From assembly GCF_000721495.1 (NCBI RefSeq), contig NZ_JOHY01000026.1, forward strand, positions 24,775 to 88,774: DNA of 64,000 nt, given 5' to 3'. Within the stretch, counting starts at the first letter, position 1, and each line of letters starts with the position of its first letter. Below are positions 24,598 to 32,409 of this stretch, one piece after another. Origin of the DNA: Streptomyces sp. NRRL F-5123. GTDB taxonomy: Bacteria; Actinomycetota; Actinomycetes; Streptomycetales; Streptomycetaceae. Position numbers and translations under genes: made by a program. Under the pieces are notes generated by a model. The model was not told the DNA's origin. It saw only the letters and a list, made by a program, of their open reading frames with translations, and searched no databases.

Positions 24598-25338
24598 CGT
24601 CGTCGGCGGCGTGGGCAGCGTCCGGCCCAGGAGCGGGAGCAGGCGGTCCCAGTGGCGCTCCAGGCCGGAGGCGCTGAAGGCGTCGGTGTCGGACATCGTG
24701 AAGCCGTGGACCGTGCCGGGATAGATCTCGGAGGTGTGGCTGACGCCCGCGACGTCCAGGGCCCGGTTGAGTTCGCCGAGGGCCTCGGGCGTCAGGTCAC
24801 TCGCGGCGTGCCCGAGGTGGACCTGCGCGGTGAGGCCGGCGAAGAGGCCGGGCCCGGCGGCGCCCACCGGGCCGTGGAAGGCGGCGACGGCCGCCACCCG
24901 GCCCGGGTGGGCCGCGGCGGTGCGCATCGCGTAGAGGCCGCCGATGCAGTAGCCGGTCACTGCGACGGGCCCGGGGCCGACCTCGGGCCGGTCGGCGAGG
25001 AAGCCGAGGTAGGCATCGGCGTCGCTCAGCACCCGCGCGGCGGTGTGCGCCTCGATCAGGGGCATCAGGTCGGCGAAGACCGCGGGCCGGGCCTCCGCCC
25101 CGATGTACGCGGGGAGTTCGACCACCGGTGCCGGGCCGTGCCGGTGGAAGACGTTGGGGACGAGCACGTAGTAGCCGTGCCCGGCCAGCTCGCGGGCCAA
25201 CTCCCGTATGACGGGACGGATCCCGAAGCCGTCCGGGTACATCAGCACCCCCGGGTGCTGGTCCCCCTGGTCGGGGTAGGCGGCGAAGGCGTCGGCCCGG
25301 CCGTCGGCGGTGGGGATGTGCACGGTCCTGGTGGGCAT
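24592..25338 (-). CDS. Dienelactone hydrolase family protein
   Basis: 248 residues, alpha/beta hydrolase with a Cys nucleophile. GVLMYPDGFGIRP is at the N-terminal end, the elbow GYCIGGLYAM at about 126, and the His in GTVHGFTM at about 213. Typical members open lactone rings in chlorocatechol and related aromatic breakdown. AGGAGAG lies 5 nt before ATG 25338. There are no aromatic-catabolism genes nearby, so the substrate is uncertain. Confidence 0.9.
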   Translation of the reverse strand: MPTRTVHIPTADGRADAFAAYPDQGDQHPGVLMYPDGFGIRPVIRELARELAGHGYYVLVPNVFHRHGPAPVVELPAYIGAEARPAVFADLMPLIEAHTAARVLSDADAYLGFLADRPEVGPGPVAVTGYCIGGLYAMRTAAAHPGRVAAVAAFHGPVGAAGPGLFAGLTAQVHLGHAASDLTPEALGELNRALDVAGVSHTSEIYPGTVHGFTMSDTDAFSASGLERHWDRLLPLLGRTLPTPPTTS

Positions 25339-25589
25339 GAACTCTCCTGTCGTGGTTGATGTGTTGGAGCCTGAGCATCGACACGACGAAGGCGGAGCCC
25401 GCGCGGCACCGCGGGTCCCCCGACCGGACAACGGGCCCGCACCGGCCCGTACGGCGCTCAGCGGAGCACCGGGTCACCGATCCGTGCGTGGCGCGAGGCC
25501 GTCCCGGTGGTCATGCCCCCAACGTAGCGCGGGGCCTGATCACTTACCGTGGAGGACGGCAACCTCCGACCACGGGAAGGGCATGCGCC

Positions 25590-26129
25590 ATGACCGGCGG
25601 AGACTGGGTGAGCACGTCGGCCCCCTATGTGGCGCCCCGGCGCGCGGGGCAACCGGACGCCTGGAGCGAGGAGGCGCGGCAGCGCGGCGGGCGCGGCAGC
25701 CAGCGCATCGTCGCCGCCGGTGAGGTGCCGGCCCCGCCGGAAGTCGCGGCGGGACTCGGCGCGACCGAGGGGGAGGCCGTGGTCGTACGGCGGCGGGTGA
25801 TGCTGCTGGACGGCACCCCGGTCGAGCTGACCGACACGTACTACCCGGTGGACGTGGCCCTCGGCACCCCGCTCGCCGGAAAGGCGAAGATCCCCGGCGG
25901 CGCGGTGACGTACCTGGCCTCACAGGGACACGAGCCCCGGCGCGTCCACGAGGAGGTGTACGCCCGGCTCGCCACCCCCGACGAGCGCACCGCCCTCCAG
26001 CTCGCCCCGGGCGAGCCCGTCCTGTGCATGGTCCGCGTGACGCAGGACGCGACCCGTCCCTACCAGGTGGACGTCTCCGTCTTCCGCGCCGAAGGCCAGC
26101 GGCTCCGCTACGACATGAGGATCGGCTGA
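25590..26129 (+). CDS. UTRA-domain protein lacking the GntR DNA-binding domain
   Basis: 179 residues. PPEVAAGLGATEGEAVVVRRR, then TDTYYPVDVALGTPL, VHEEVYARLAT and PVLCMVRVTQDATRPYQVDV are the full UTRA effector-binding fold found in HutC-type GntR regulators. The 70-residue winged helix is missing. ATG at 25590 follows GGGAAGGG, and no HTH is encoded upstream in any frame (25339-25589 is promoter-like). It may be a free-standing ligand sensor or act by dimerising with an intact GntR protein. Confidence 0.85.
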   Translation: MTGGDWVSTSAPYVAPRRAGQPDAWSEEARQRGGRGSQRIVAAGEVPAPPEVAAGLGATEGEAVVVRRRVMLLDGTPVELTDTYYPVDVALGTPLAGKAKIPGGAVTYLASQGHEPRRVHEEVYARLATPDERTALQLAPGEPVLCMVRVTQDATRPYQVDVSVFRAEGQRLRYDMRIG

Positions 26130-26160
26130 CCCACCCGTTGGACACCCCCAGGGAGACCCC

Positions 26161-26691
26161 GTGAACCAGCCCGCCACCCCGCCCGGCGTCCTCGTACGTG
26201 TCCGGCGGGACAGCGACCTCGCCGAGGCGGCCGCCGGGCTCGCCGTCGTGCACGTGACGGACGGCTATCCGGTGGAGGGGGTGAGCGACCCCGAGGGGTG
26301 GCTCAGCCCGGCCGGGATGCTGGGGGCGTGGGTGGCGGAGGCGGACGGGCGGGTCGTCGGGCATGTGGCCGTCGGCCGGGGTGGCGCGGGGGAGGTGGCC
26401 GTGCGGATGTGGGTGGAGCGGAGCGGGGCCGACCCCGACCGTGTGGGCGTCCTGGCGCGGCTCTTCGTCCTCCCCGAGGCCCGGGGGCTCGCGGCCGGGG
26501 CCGCGCTGGTGGAGGCGGCCACCGCGGACGCGCGGGCGCGCGGGATGCGGCTCGTCCTCGACGTCCTGGCGAAGGACACCGCGGCGATCCGCCTCTACCG
26601 GCGCCTGGGCTGGACCGAACTCGGGCCCGCGGTACACGAGTTCGCGAGCGGCGCGGTGGACGCGCTGTGCTTCGTCGCACCAGGCGCGTAG
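26161..26691 (+). CDS. GNAT family N-acetyltransferase
   Basis: 176 residues. VRRDSDLAEAAAGLAVVH opens the fold. VARLFVLPEARGLAAGAAL is the acetyl-CoA pyrophosphate loop (R-x-x-G/A variant), and LDVLAKDTAAIRLYRRLGW is the C-terminal GNAT helix. GGGAG precedes GTG 26161, 31 bp after the UTRA gene, so they may be co-transcribed. Acceptor unknown. Confidence 0.88.
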   Translation: MNQPATPPGVLVRVRRDSDLAEAAAGLAVVHVTDGYPVEGVSDPEGWLSPAGMLGAWVAEADGRVVGHVAVGRGGAGEVAVRMWVERSGADPDRVGVLARLFVLPEARGLAAGAALVEAATADARARGMRLVLDVLAKDTAAIRLYRRLGWTELGPAVHEFASGAVDALCFVAPGA

Positions 26692-26775
26692 CCGCCGGCG
26701 CGAAGCCGGTTGGCCGGAGATCGTGGCCGGTCGGGCACTCCGTCCGGGCGGGCCCCGGCGGCCAGGGTCGTTGTT

Positions 26776-26954
26776 GTGGCCAACTCTTCGCACGTCACCG
26801 TCGTCGGGGCCGGGGTCAGCGGTCTGACCACTGCCGTCGTCCTCGCGGCCGTACCGTCGTCCACCACTACGGCCACGGCGGCGCGGGCGTCACCCTCTCC
26901 TGGGGGTGCGCCGCCCAGGCCGCGGACGAGGTCGCGGCCCTCACGGCGCCGTGA
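26776..26954 (+). pseudogene. D-amino-acid oxidase remnant: both ends joined by a large deletion
   Basis: From GTG 26776, VANSSHVTVVGAGVSGLTTA is the FAD-binding start of D-amino-acid oxidases. After about 26 codons, in a different frame, TVVHHYGHGGAGVTLSWGCA begins at about 26850 and runs to TGA 26952-26954. That is the family's conserved C-terminal signature. About 240 middle codons are gone and the junction is out of frame, so no oxidase can be made. Confidence 0.88.
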
Positions 26955-27810
26955 ACAGGCCCGGGAAGCGCGGCGCCAGCCACGGGCGCGGGCCGGTCGG
27001 GACGATCGCCCCGCGGGCGGCGGCGGCAACGGGCGTGCGGCGGCCCAGCGCGAGCAGCACGAAGCTCACCGGCTCGGACGTGATCGTGCAGTCCGGGCGG
27101 CGCGGCGGCTCGTCGCTGACCTCCACCGTGCCGGACGTGAAGGTCACCGCGAAGGGCGGGGCCCCGGCGCCGCGCAGCCGCAGGCGGTAACAGGCGGTGT
27201 GGCCGGCGGCGGTGCGCGGGTTGACCACGCGCGGCATGGCCGTACGCAGGAAGGGCACGGTCAGGGCGGCGTTCACCGGGGTGAGCATGTGGGGGCGGCG
27301 CAGGGCCGTCGCGATGTCGTAGCCGTGGCCGAGGATGTGCGTGAGCAGGTACGAGCCGAAGGTCGCCAGGTCCATCGGGCCCATGGGGGTGTCGGCGGAG
27401 GCGGACGGTGGGCGGGACGCGACCGCGGTGGTGAAGGCGCGGGCGGAGGTGGCGATCTCCGCGGCGAGTACGTCCAGGTCGCGCTCGGGGTAGGCGGCGA
27501 GGGACGCGGCGTTGGCGGCCGCGAGCCCGCCGGGCGTGCCGTCGCCGTACGTCCCGTGGTCCTCCCCCGCCGCGAGCCCGGCCATCAGCCGGTTCGCGAG
27601 CGCGAGATGCGCCGCCGCCTCCCCGACCGTCCACACCGCGCGGGGTATGCGCACCCCGGCCCCGGCCCCGAACGCGGACGCGTTCCGCAGCAGCCCGGCG
27701 ATACGGTCGGCCGCGTCGTGGACGGCGGCGGCCATGACGTCGGTGCCGTCGCGGTGGGTGCCGGAGGCGGCGGCGCCGGGTGCGGGGGGCTCGGGAGCGT
27801 CGGGGCTCAT
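26941..27810 (-). CDS. Maleylpyruvate isomerase/DinB-like metal-binding protein with SCP2-like C-terminus
   Basis: 289 residues. The N-terminal four-helix domain (MAAAVHDAADRIAGLL, then PRAVWTVGEAAAHLALANRL, with a later His in THILGHGYD) is of the mycothiol-dependent maleylpyruvate isomerase (MDMPI)/DinB type, whose three His bind zinc. The C-terminal part (AVTFTSGTVEVSDEPPRRPDC) resembles the sterol-carrier SCP2-like fold often attached to it. Such proteins catalyse mycothiol-dependent reactions or serve unknown roles in actinobacteria. ATG at 27810 has a poor Shine-Dalgarno. Its last codons overlap the oxidase remnant on the other strand. Confidence 0.8.
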   Translation of the reverse strand: MSPDAPEPPAPGAAASGTHRDGTDVMAAAVHDAADRIAGLLRNASAFGAGAGVRIPRAVWTVGEAAAHLALANRLMAGLAAGEDHGTYGDGTPGGLAAANAASLAAYPERDLDVLAAEIATSARAFTTAVASRPPSASADTPMGPMDLATFGSYLLTHILGHGYDIATALRRPHMLTPVNAALTVPFLRTAMPRVVNPRTAAGHTACYRLRLRGAGAPPFAVTFTSGTVEVSDEPPRRPDCTITSEPVSFVLLALGRRTPVAAAARGAIVPTGPRPWLAPRFPGLFTAP

Positions 27811-28138
27811 GAGCGAGAAGCCTGCGCCCGCCCGCGCCCGCTGTCCAGGGGCGGGACCGAATCCGTGCAGGCCAGTGCCTTCCCGCCGCCGGGGCAGGAG
27901 CCGAGCCCGCACGACTCCCCCGCGCCCGCCACACGGAGGCTGCCCCCGCGCCCGCTCCACCCCACCCGTGCACGGAATCGGGCCCGAGCCCGCACGACTC
28001 CCCCCCGCGCCCGCCACACGGAGGCTGCCCCCGGGGCCGCTCCACCCCACCCGTGCACGGACCCGGGCCCGAGCCCGCACGACTCCCCCCCGCCCGCCGC
28101 CCGGCGGAAGGCACCCGCCCGCGTCGGCGCCGTGAACG
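27811..28138. other. Intergenic interval occupied by an 84-bp repeat
   Basis: No supported gene. Most of it is the tandem repeat listed separately, between two leftward genes. The repeat is extremely C-rich on the + strand. Confidence 0.6.
27890..28095. repeat. About 84-bp tandem repeat, 2.3 copies
   Basis: GAGCCCGCACGACTCCCC recurs at 27903, 27986 and 28071 (periods 83 and 85, differing by C-run length). Between them ACACGGAGGCTGCCCCC and CCACCCGTGCACGGA also repeat. Confidence 0.88.
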
Positions 28139-29137
28139 TCAGCGCGCGACGGTCAGCACCGTCTTCCCCACCCGGTCGTCCGCGTCGAGATACCGGTGCG
28201 CCTCGACGACCTCCCCCAGCTCGAAGGTGCGGTCGACGACCGCGCGGAAGGCGCCCGCGCGCAGGCCCGCGCCGATGAACGCGGCGGCGCGGCGCAGGCG
28301 TTCGGGGTGGTGGGTGGTCTCGAAGACCAGGAAGGTGCGCAACGCGACCGGGGGCATGCCGAGTTCGAGGCCGGGGTACGGGGTCGGCTCGCCGCTGAGG
28401 CCGCCGTAGACGATGTGGGTGCCGTCCGGGGCGACGAGGCCCAGGAGTTCGCGCACGCCCGGGCCCGCCACCGCGTCGAGGACGACCTCCACGCCGCGCC
28501 CTCCGGTGGCCGCGCGGACCGCCTCGGTGACGTCGTCCGTGGACGTGACGACGACCTCCGACGCGCCCTCGCGCAGCAGCGCCTCCTTCTTCGCCGGGCC
28601 GCGGGTCAGGGCGACGGCGCGGGCACCGATGCGTTCGGCGACGTGCAGCGCGGCCAGGCCCACGCTGCTGGAGGCGGCGTTGACGAGGACGGTGTCGCCC
28701 GGCCGCAGCCCGCCGACCTGCACCATCGCGCCGTACGCCGTGAGGTACGGCATCCAGACGGCCGCGCCCTCGACCGCGCCGAGGCCTTCGGGGCGGGGGA
28801 GGACGGCCGCGGCGGGGACGACGGCGCGCTCGGCGTAGACGGCGTGGTCGTTCTGCGAGAAGGCCGGAATGACGCTCACCGGCTGCCCGGCCGCGAGCCC
28901 GGAGACGCCGGGGCCGAGGCGTTCGACGACGCCCGCGGCCTCCGCGCCGAGCCCGGCGGGGAAGCTGCGGACGGGCTCGATGTAGTGGCCCGCGCGGAAG
29001 AGGGCCTCCGCGCGGTTGAGGCCGACCGCGTCGATCCGCACCAGCACCTCGCCGGGGCCGGGTTCGCCCGGGTCTGCGTCCTCGACCCGCAGCACCTCGG
29101 GTCCGCCGTATTCGTGGAAGAGCACCGTCCTGGTCAT
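28139..29137 (-). CDS. NADPH:quinone oxidoreductase-type zinc-free medium-chain dehydrogenase
   Basis: 332 residues. TRTVLFHEYGGPEVLRVED opens the GroES-like domain. The zinc Cys positions are absent. AGLGAEAAGVVERLG, the NADP loop NAASSSVGLAAL (about 155) and C-terminal GKTVLTV are typical quinone/enone reductases. Expected role: NADPH-dependent reduction of quinones or enones. ATG at 29137 has GGAGG 9 nt upstream. The remnant at 22858-23050 is the C-terminal part of a relative. Confidence 0.92.
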   Translation of the reverse strand: MTRTVLFHEYGGPEVLRVEDADPGEPGPGEVLVRIDAVGLNRAEALFRAGHYIEPVRSFPAGLGAEAAGVVERLGPGVSGLAAGQPVSVIPAFSQNDHAVYAERAVVPAAAVLPRPEGLGAVEGAAVWMPYLTAYGAMVQVGGLRPGDTVLVNAASSSVGLAALHVAERIGARAVALTRGPAKKEALLREGASEVVVTSTDDVTEAVRAATGGRGVEVVLDAVAGPGVRELLGLVAPDGTHIVYGGLSGEPTPYPGLELGMPPVALRTFLVFETTHHPERLRRAAAFIGAGLRAGAFRAVVDRTFELGEVVEAHRYLDADDRVGKTVLTVAR

Positions 29138-29230
29138 CGCGTCCGTCCTCCGGTCGTCGGCTCGTGGGGAGTTGCTCCCCGAAGCCGTCAACTCAAGGGG
29201 CCCGCGGCGATCTTCCCGGCGTGCCGAGGA

Positions 29231-30376
29231 TCACCCGGTCGCGGGCGCCGCCGCCTCCTCGTGGAAGGCCACCGCCGCCTGCGCGGGCACCCGCGCCCCC
29301 ACGCCGCCCGTGACCCGCCCGCCGTCCAGGCCGGTCAGTGCCGGGGCCGGGGTGCCGATCTGCACCGCGGACTCCGTGACGGCGACGCGCCCGCCGAGCC
29401 GCGGCTCGGGCAGCACGCCGGGCTCCCCTCGGACGAGCAGGCGCACCGCCGCCCAGGGGAGGTTGAGGCCCGTGAAGGCGGTCTGGAAGACCCCGGCGGA
29501 GGCGCGCGGGTTGGCCTCCAGCAGGACGGGGCGCCCTGCGCGGTGCCGGAGCTGGACGTTCGACAGATACGCGAGGCCGAAGTGCTCGACGACGGCGTGC
29601 GCGATGCCGATCGCCTCGGGGTCGTCGAGCAGGAGCCGGTAACGCCCCTGCTTGGCGCGGGGGACGGTCGCCAGCGGCGTCCCGCCGGGCGCGGAAAGGC
29701 AGTCCACGCTGATCTCCGGACCGTCCAGGTACGGCATGACGAGGAATTCCGGCACGCTCTCGCCCGCCTCCGCCGCCCGCTCCAGCGCGTCGGCGACGGC
29801 CCGCACGGACACCACCGGCACGGGCGGCGCGAGCAGGTCGCGGATCCGCAGCGGGCGGTCGTCCAGCACCCGGAAGCCGAACGCCGAGAACTCCCCCGAG
29901 GGCTTGAAGCACACCCGCTCGCCGTCCGCCGTCAACTCCTCGACGGCGGTGCGGAATCCGGCGGCGTCGCGCACCGCCCGCCACGGCGGCACCGGCACCC
30001 CGGCGGCCCGCGCGGCCTCGTACGTACGGGTCTTGCTCGTGAGCGCGGCGATCGCGGCGGGCGGCGAGCACATCAGCCGGGTGCCGAGCGCGGCGAAGTC
30101 GTCGGCGCGGCCGGCGAGGGCGGAGAGCCGGCGCGGCGGTATGAGTACGTCGATCGCGTGGCGACGGCAGAGGTCGAGGGCGAATTCGGCGTACTCGGCG
30201 TCGCCGACGTACCGCGGCTCCACCTCGGACGCGTCGCACGCGGCGAGCGCGGGGGCGTCCTGGTCGACGTTGCTGCCGTGGATGCGGACGGCGACCCCGT
30301 CGGGGTTGTCCCGCAGCATCCGCATCACCTGGGTGGAGGCCACGCCTGCGCTGCTGAGCCAGATCCGAAGTGCGAT
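29231..30376 (-). CDS. ATP-grasp domain protein; possible ATC start
   Basis: 381 residues if it begins at the ATC at 30376. RIWLSSAGVASTQVMRML is the first beta-alpha of the pre-ATP-grasp fold. TSKTRTYEAARAAGVPVP, FKPSGEFSAFGFRV, MPYLDGPEISVD and VLLEANPRASAGV are ATP-binding and metal ligands of the ATP-grasp core. It would ligate a carboxylate to an amine or thiol using ATP. No ATG, GTG or TTG lies in frame between the first strand and unrelated upstream sequence. GAGGAG with 6-nt spacing precedes the ATC (30376-30374). The only downstream option, GTG at 30343, would delete the first strand. Substrate unknown. Confidence 0.85.
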   Translation of the reverse strand: MALRIWLSSAGVASTQVMRMLRDNPDGVAVRIHGSNVDQDAPALAACDASEVEPRYVGDAEYAEFALDLCRRHAIDVLIPPRRLSALAGRADDFAALGTRLMCSPPAAIAALTSKTRTYEAARAAGVPVPPWRAVRDAAGFRTAVEELTADGERVCFKPSGEFSAFGFRVLDDRPLRIRDLLAPPVPVVSVRAVADALERAAEAGESVPEFLVMPYLDGPEISVDCLSAPGGTPLATVPRAKQGRYRLLLDDPEAIGIAHAVVEHFGLAYLSNVQLRHRAGRPVLLEANPRASAGVFQTAFTGLNLPWAAVRLLVRGEPGVLPEPRLGGRVAVTESAVQIGTPAPALTGLDGGRVTGGVGARVPAQAAVAFHEEAAAPATG

Positions 30377-30714
30377 GGCGCGCTCCTCACGGTGGGGGCC
30401 GACGAATCGGCGGCGGGGTGGGGCGGGGTGAGGGTGGGGGTGGTGCTGGGCGGAGGTGAGCGGATCGTAACCCGCTTCGATGACGGCCAGGTTTCGTGTG
30501 AGCGGACACCCGTGGCCGCAATACGACCGTCGCGACCCGGAGTTGCCGCCTCCGGCGGGAACGGCCACCGTCCGGCAGCCCGCCGGCGACGAACGGCCGT
30601 GCGTGCCAAGCGTGTTGGTGCGGTGTTGGCCGCTCGTTGGCCGGCCCTGGTTCGCTGCTGCTGCCGCCCGGTGAACCGCCGGGCGGCAGCAGCAGCACGA
30701 AGGGGGACACACAC
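30377..30714. other. Divergent intergenic region, ATP-grasp / peptidoglycan-binding gene
   Basis: No gene. It contains both promoters and, at its right end, the long perfect hairpin 30654-30696 directly before the ribosome binding site of the secreted protein. Confidence 0.55.
30654..30696 (+). promoter_or_regulatory. 18-bp perfect hairpin in the 5' leader of the peptidoglycan-binding gene
   Basis: GCTGCTGCTGCCGCCCGG (30654-30671), loop TGAACCG, and its exact complement at 30679-30696. The AAGGGGG ribosome binding site begins only a few bases downstream, so the structure is placed to stabilise or gate translation of the mRNA. Confidence 0.75.
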
Positions 30715-31146
30715 GTGTTCAGCAAGATCCTCGGCCGCGCCGCCGTCGCCGCGACGGCGGCGGGCCTGGCCCTGGCCGTCGGCACGGGCACCGCGCAGGC
30801 GAGCACCAGCTCCCCGTACGTCGGGTACGGCTACACGAACAACACGCACGCCGTCTGGTGCGTGCAGCACCTGGCGAACGACATCGCCGACACGCTCGGC
30901 CACCCGAAGATCGGTGAGGACGGGGTCTTCGGACCCGCCACCTACAACCAGGTCCGCTGGGTGCAGGCCGAGCTCGGCCCGTACGTGTCCGGCGGGCTGA
31001 CCGTGGACGGCGTCGTCGGCCCGGGCACCGGCTACGTCCTGCTCACCAACGGCGACGACTACTACGGCAACACCGGGTACTGCCTCGGCTACGTCCCCAC
31101 CTGGACGAACGACATGCCGCCCATCGGGCACGTCGTCCTGGACTGA
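30715..31146 (+). CDS. Secreted peptidoglycan-binding domain protein
   Basis: 143 residues. A Sec signal (FSKILGRAAVAATAAGLALA, cleavage near TAQAS) precedes a mature part of about 115 residues. VWCVQHLANDIADTLG, then GEDGVFGPATYNQVRWVQ and VDGVVGPGTGYVLL form a PG_binding_1 repeat. It has two Cys (WCVQ and YCLGY) that may pair. It probably binds the cell wall after export. GTG at 30715 follows AAGGGGG. It is controlled behind a very stable leader hairpin. Confidence 0.88.
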   Translation: MFSKILGRAAVAATAAGLALAVGTGTAQASTSSPYVGYGYTNNTHAVWCVQHLANDIADTLGHPKIGEDGVFGPATYNQVRWVQAELGPYVSGGLTVDGVVGPGTGYVLLTNGDDYYGNTGYCLGYVPTWTNDMPPIGHVVLD

Positions 31147-31215
31147 CGCCGGACGGCCGCCAAGCCGTGAGCCGTACGCCCGGGCGCGTCCACCCCCCCC
31201 GGCCGTACGGCTCAC

Positions 31216-32400
31216 TCACGCGTCCTGCGCGCCGGGCGGCGGCTCCGCCGTGCTCCCCCGCACGACCAGGCTCGTCGCCAGCTCCACCCGGCGCATGCCG
31301 GGCTGCACGCCTCGGCCGAGGTCGAGCACCAGGCGGGCCGCGGCCTCCGCCATGTCGACCAGCGGCTGGCGGACGGTCGTCAGCGGTGGGCCCATCCACG
31401 CCGACACCGGCAGGTCGTCGAAGCCGACGACGCTCACGTCCTCCGGGATGCGCAGGCCCAGTTCGCGGGCGGCCTGGTAAATCCCCATCGCCGTCACGTC
31501 GTTGCCCGCGAAGAGCGCGGTGGGGCGGTCGGCGGCGGGGGCGGACAGCAGCTCGCGGGCGATGCGGTGGCCGGCCTCGGTCTGGAAGGTGCCGTGCCGT
31601 ACGAGGGCGTCGCAGTCGACGCCGCCGGTCTCCAGCGCCGCGCGGTAGCCGTCGATACGGGCGCGGCTGCACAGCACGCTCTCCGGGCCGCCGATGACGG
31701 CGATGCGGCGGTGGCCGAGGTCGAGCAGGTGGCGGGTCGCGGTGTAGCCGCCCTGCCAGTTGGTCGTACCGATGGAGGGGACGTCGTCCGCGGGGTAGCC
31801 CGCCGGGTCCATGACGACGAAGGGCACGTCCCGGCTGACGAGCAACTCCCGCTGGACGGCGGTGAGATCGGACATGACGAGGATGACGCCCGCCGGATCC
31901 CGGGTGAGGACGCCGTCGACCCACGGCAGGCCCATCTCCTCGCGGCCCGAAGACTCCGACAGCACGACCGTGAGGCCCTCCTGCCGCGCGACGTTCTCCA
32001 CGCCGCGGATGATCTCGGTCGCCCACATGCTGATCAGCTCGTGGAAGACGATCTCCAGCAGGCCGGACGGGCGCGGGCGCGCGGCGCCGCGCTTGCGCCG
32101 GTAGCCGTGCTCGCGCAGCAGCGCCTCGACCTTGTCGCGCGTCGCCGGGGCCACGTGCGCGCGGCCGTTGAGGACCTTGGACACGGTCGGCGCCGACACC
32201 CCCGCCTGCCGGGCGATCTCCGCGAGCGTCGCGGGCACGGCGGGCGCGGCCCCGCCGCCCGAGGCGGACCCGGCGGACCCGCCGGCGCGCCCCGCCCCGC
32301 CCGCCGCCTTCGCTCCACCGGCCGCCTTCGGCCGGCCGTCCGGCTTCGGCTCGCTGGCGGCGCCCGCTGGCCGCCGGGTACGCGGGCTCTGACCTGTCAC
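31216..32400 (-). CDS. LacI-family transcriptional regulator
   Basis: 394 residues. An Ala/Gly/Lys-rich low-complexity tail of about 55 residues precedes the LacI HTH (ATLAEIARQAGVSAPTVSKV, then LNGRAHVAPATR). The periplasmic-binding-like core follows (IIRGVENVARQEGL, VIGGPESVLCSRARIDGY, VVGFDDLPVSAWMGPPLTTV). GTG at 32400 has no Shine-Dalgarno but TAGCAT ends six bases upstream, so it could also be transcribed leaderless. It starts 9 bp after the PmoA gene and is the last gene of the Gfo/Idh-PmoA-LacI operon. The 18-bp palindrome at 34722 is its likely site. Ligand presumably a sugar or its metabolite. Confidence 0.93.
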   Translation of the reverse strand: MTGQSPRTRRPAGAASEPKPDGRPKAAGGAKAAGGAGRAGGSAGSASGGGAAPAVPATLAEIARQAGVSAPTVSKVLNGRAHVAPATRDKVEALLREHGYRRKRGAARPRPSGLLEIVFHELISMWATEIIRGVENVARQEGLTVVLSESSGREEMGLPWVDGVLTRDPAGVILVMSDLTAVQRELLVSRDVPFVVMDPAGYPADDVPSIGTTNWQGGYTATRHLLDLGHRRIAVIGGPESVLCSRARIDGYRAALETGGVDCDALVRHGTFQTEAGHRIARELLSAPAADRPTALFAGNDVTAMGIYQAARELGLRIPEDVSVVGFDDLPVSAWMGPPLTTVRQPLVDMAEAAARLVLDLGRGVQPGMRRVELATSLVVRGSTAEPPPGAQDA

Positions 32401-32409
32401 GTTTCCATG

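Noticed and set aside
27811..28138. Open frames running through the 84-bp repeat
   Set aside because: Different period lengths (83 and 85) shift frame between copies, so no repeated protein is encoded.
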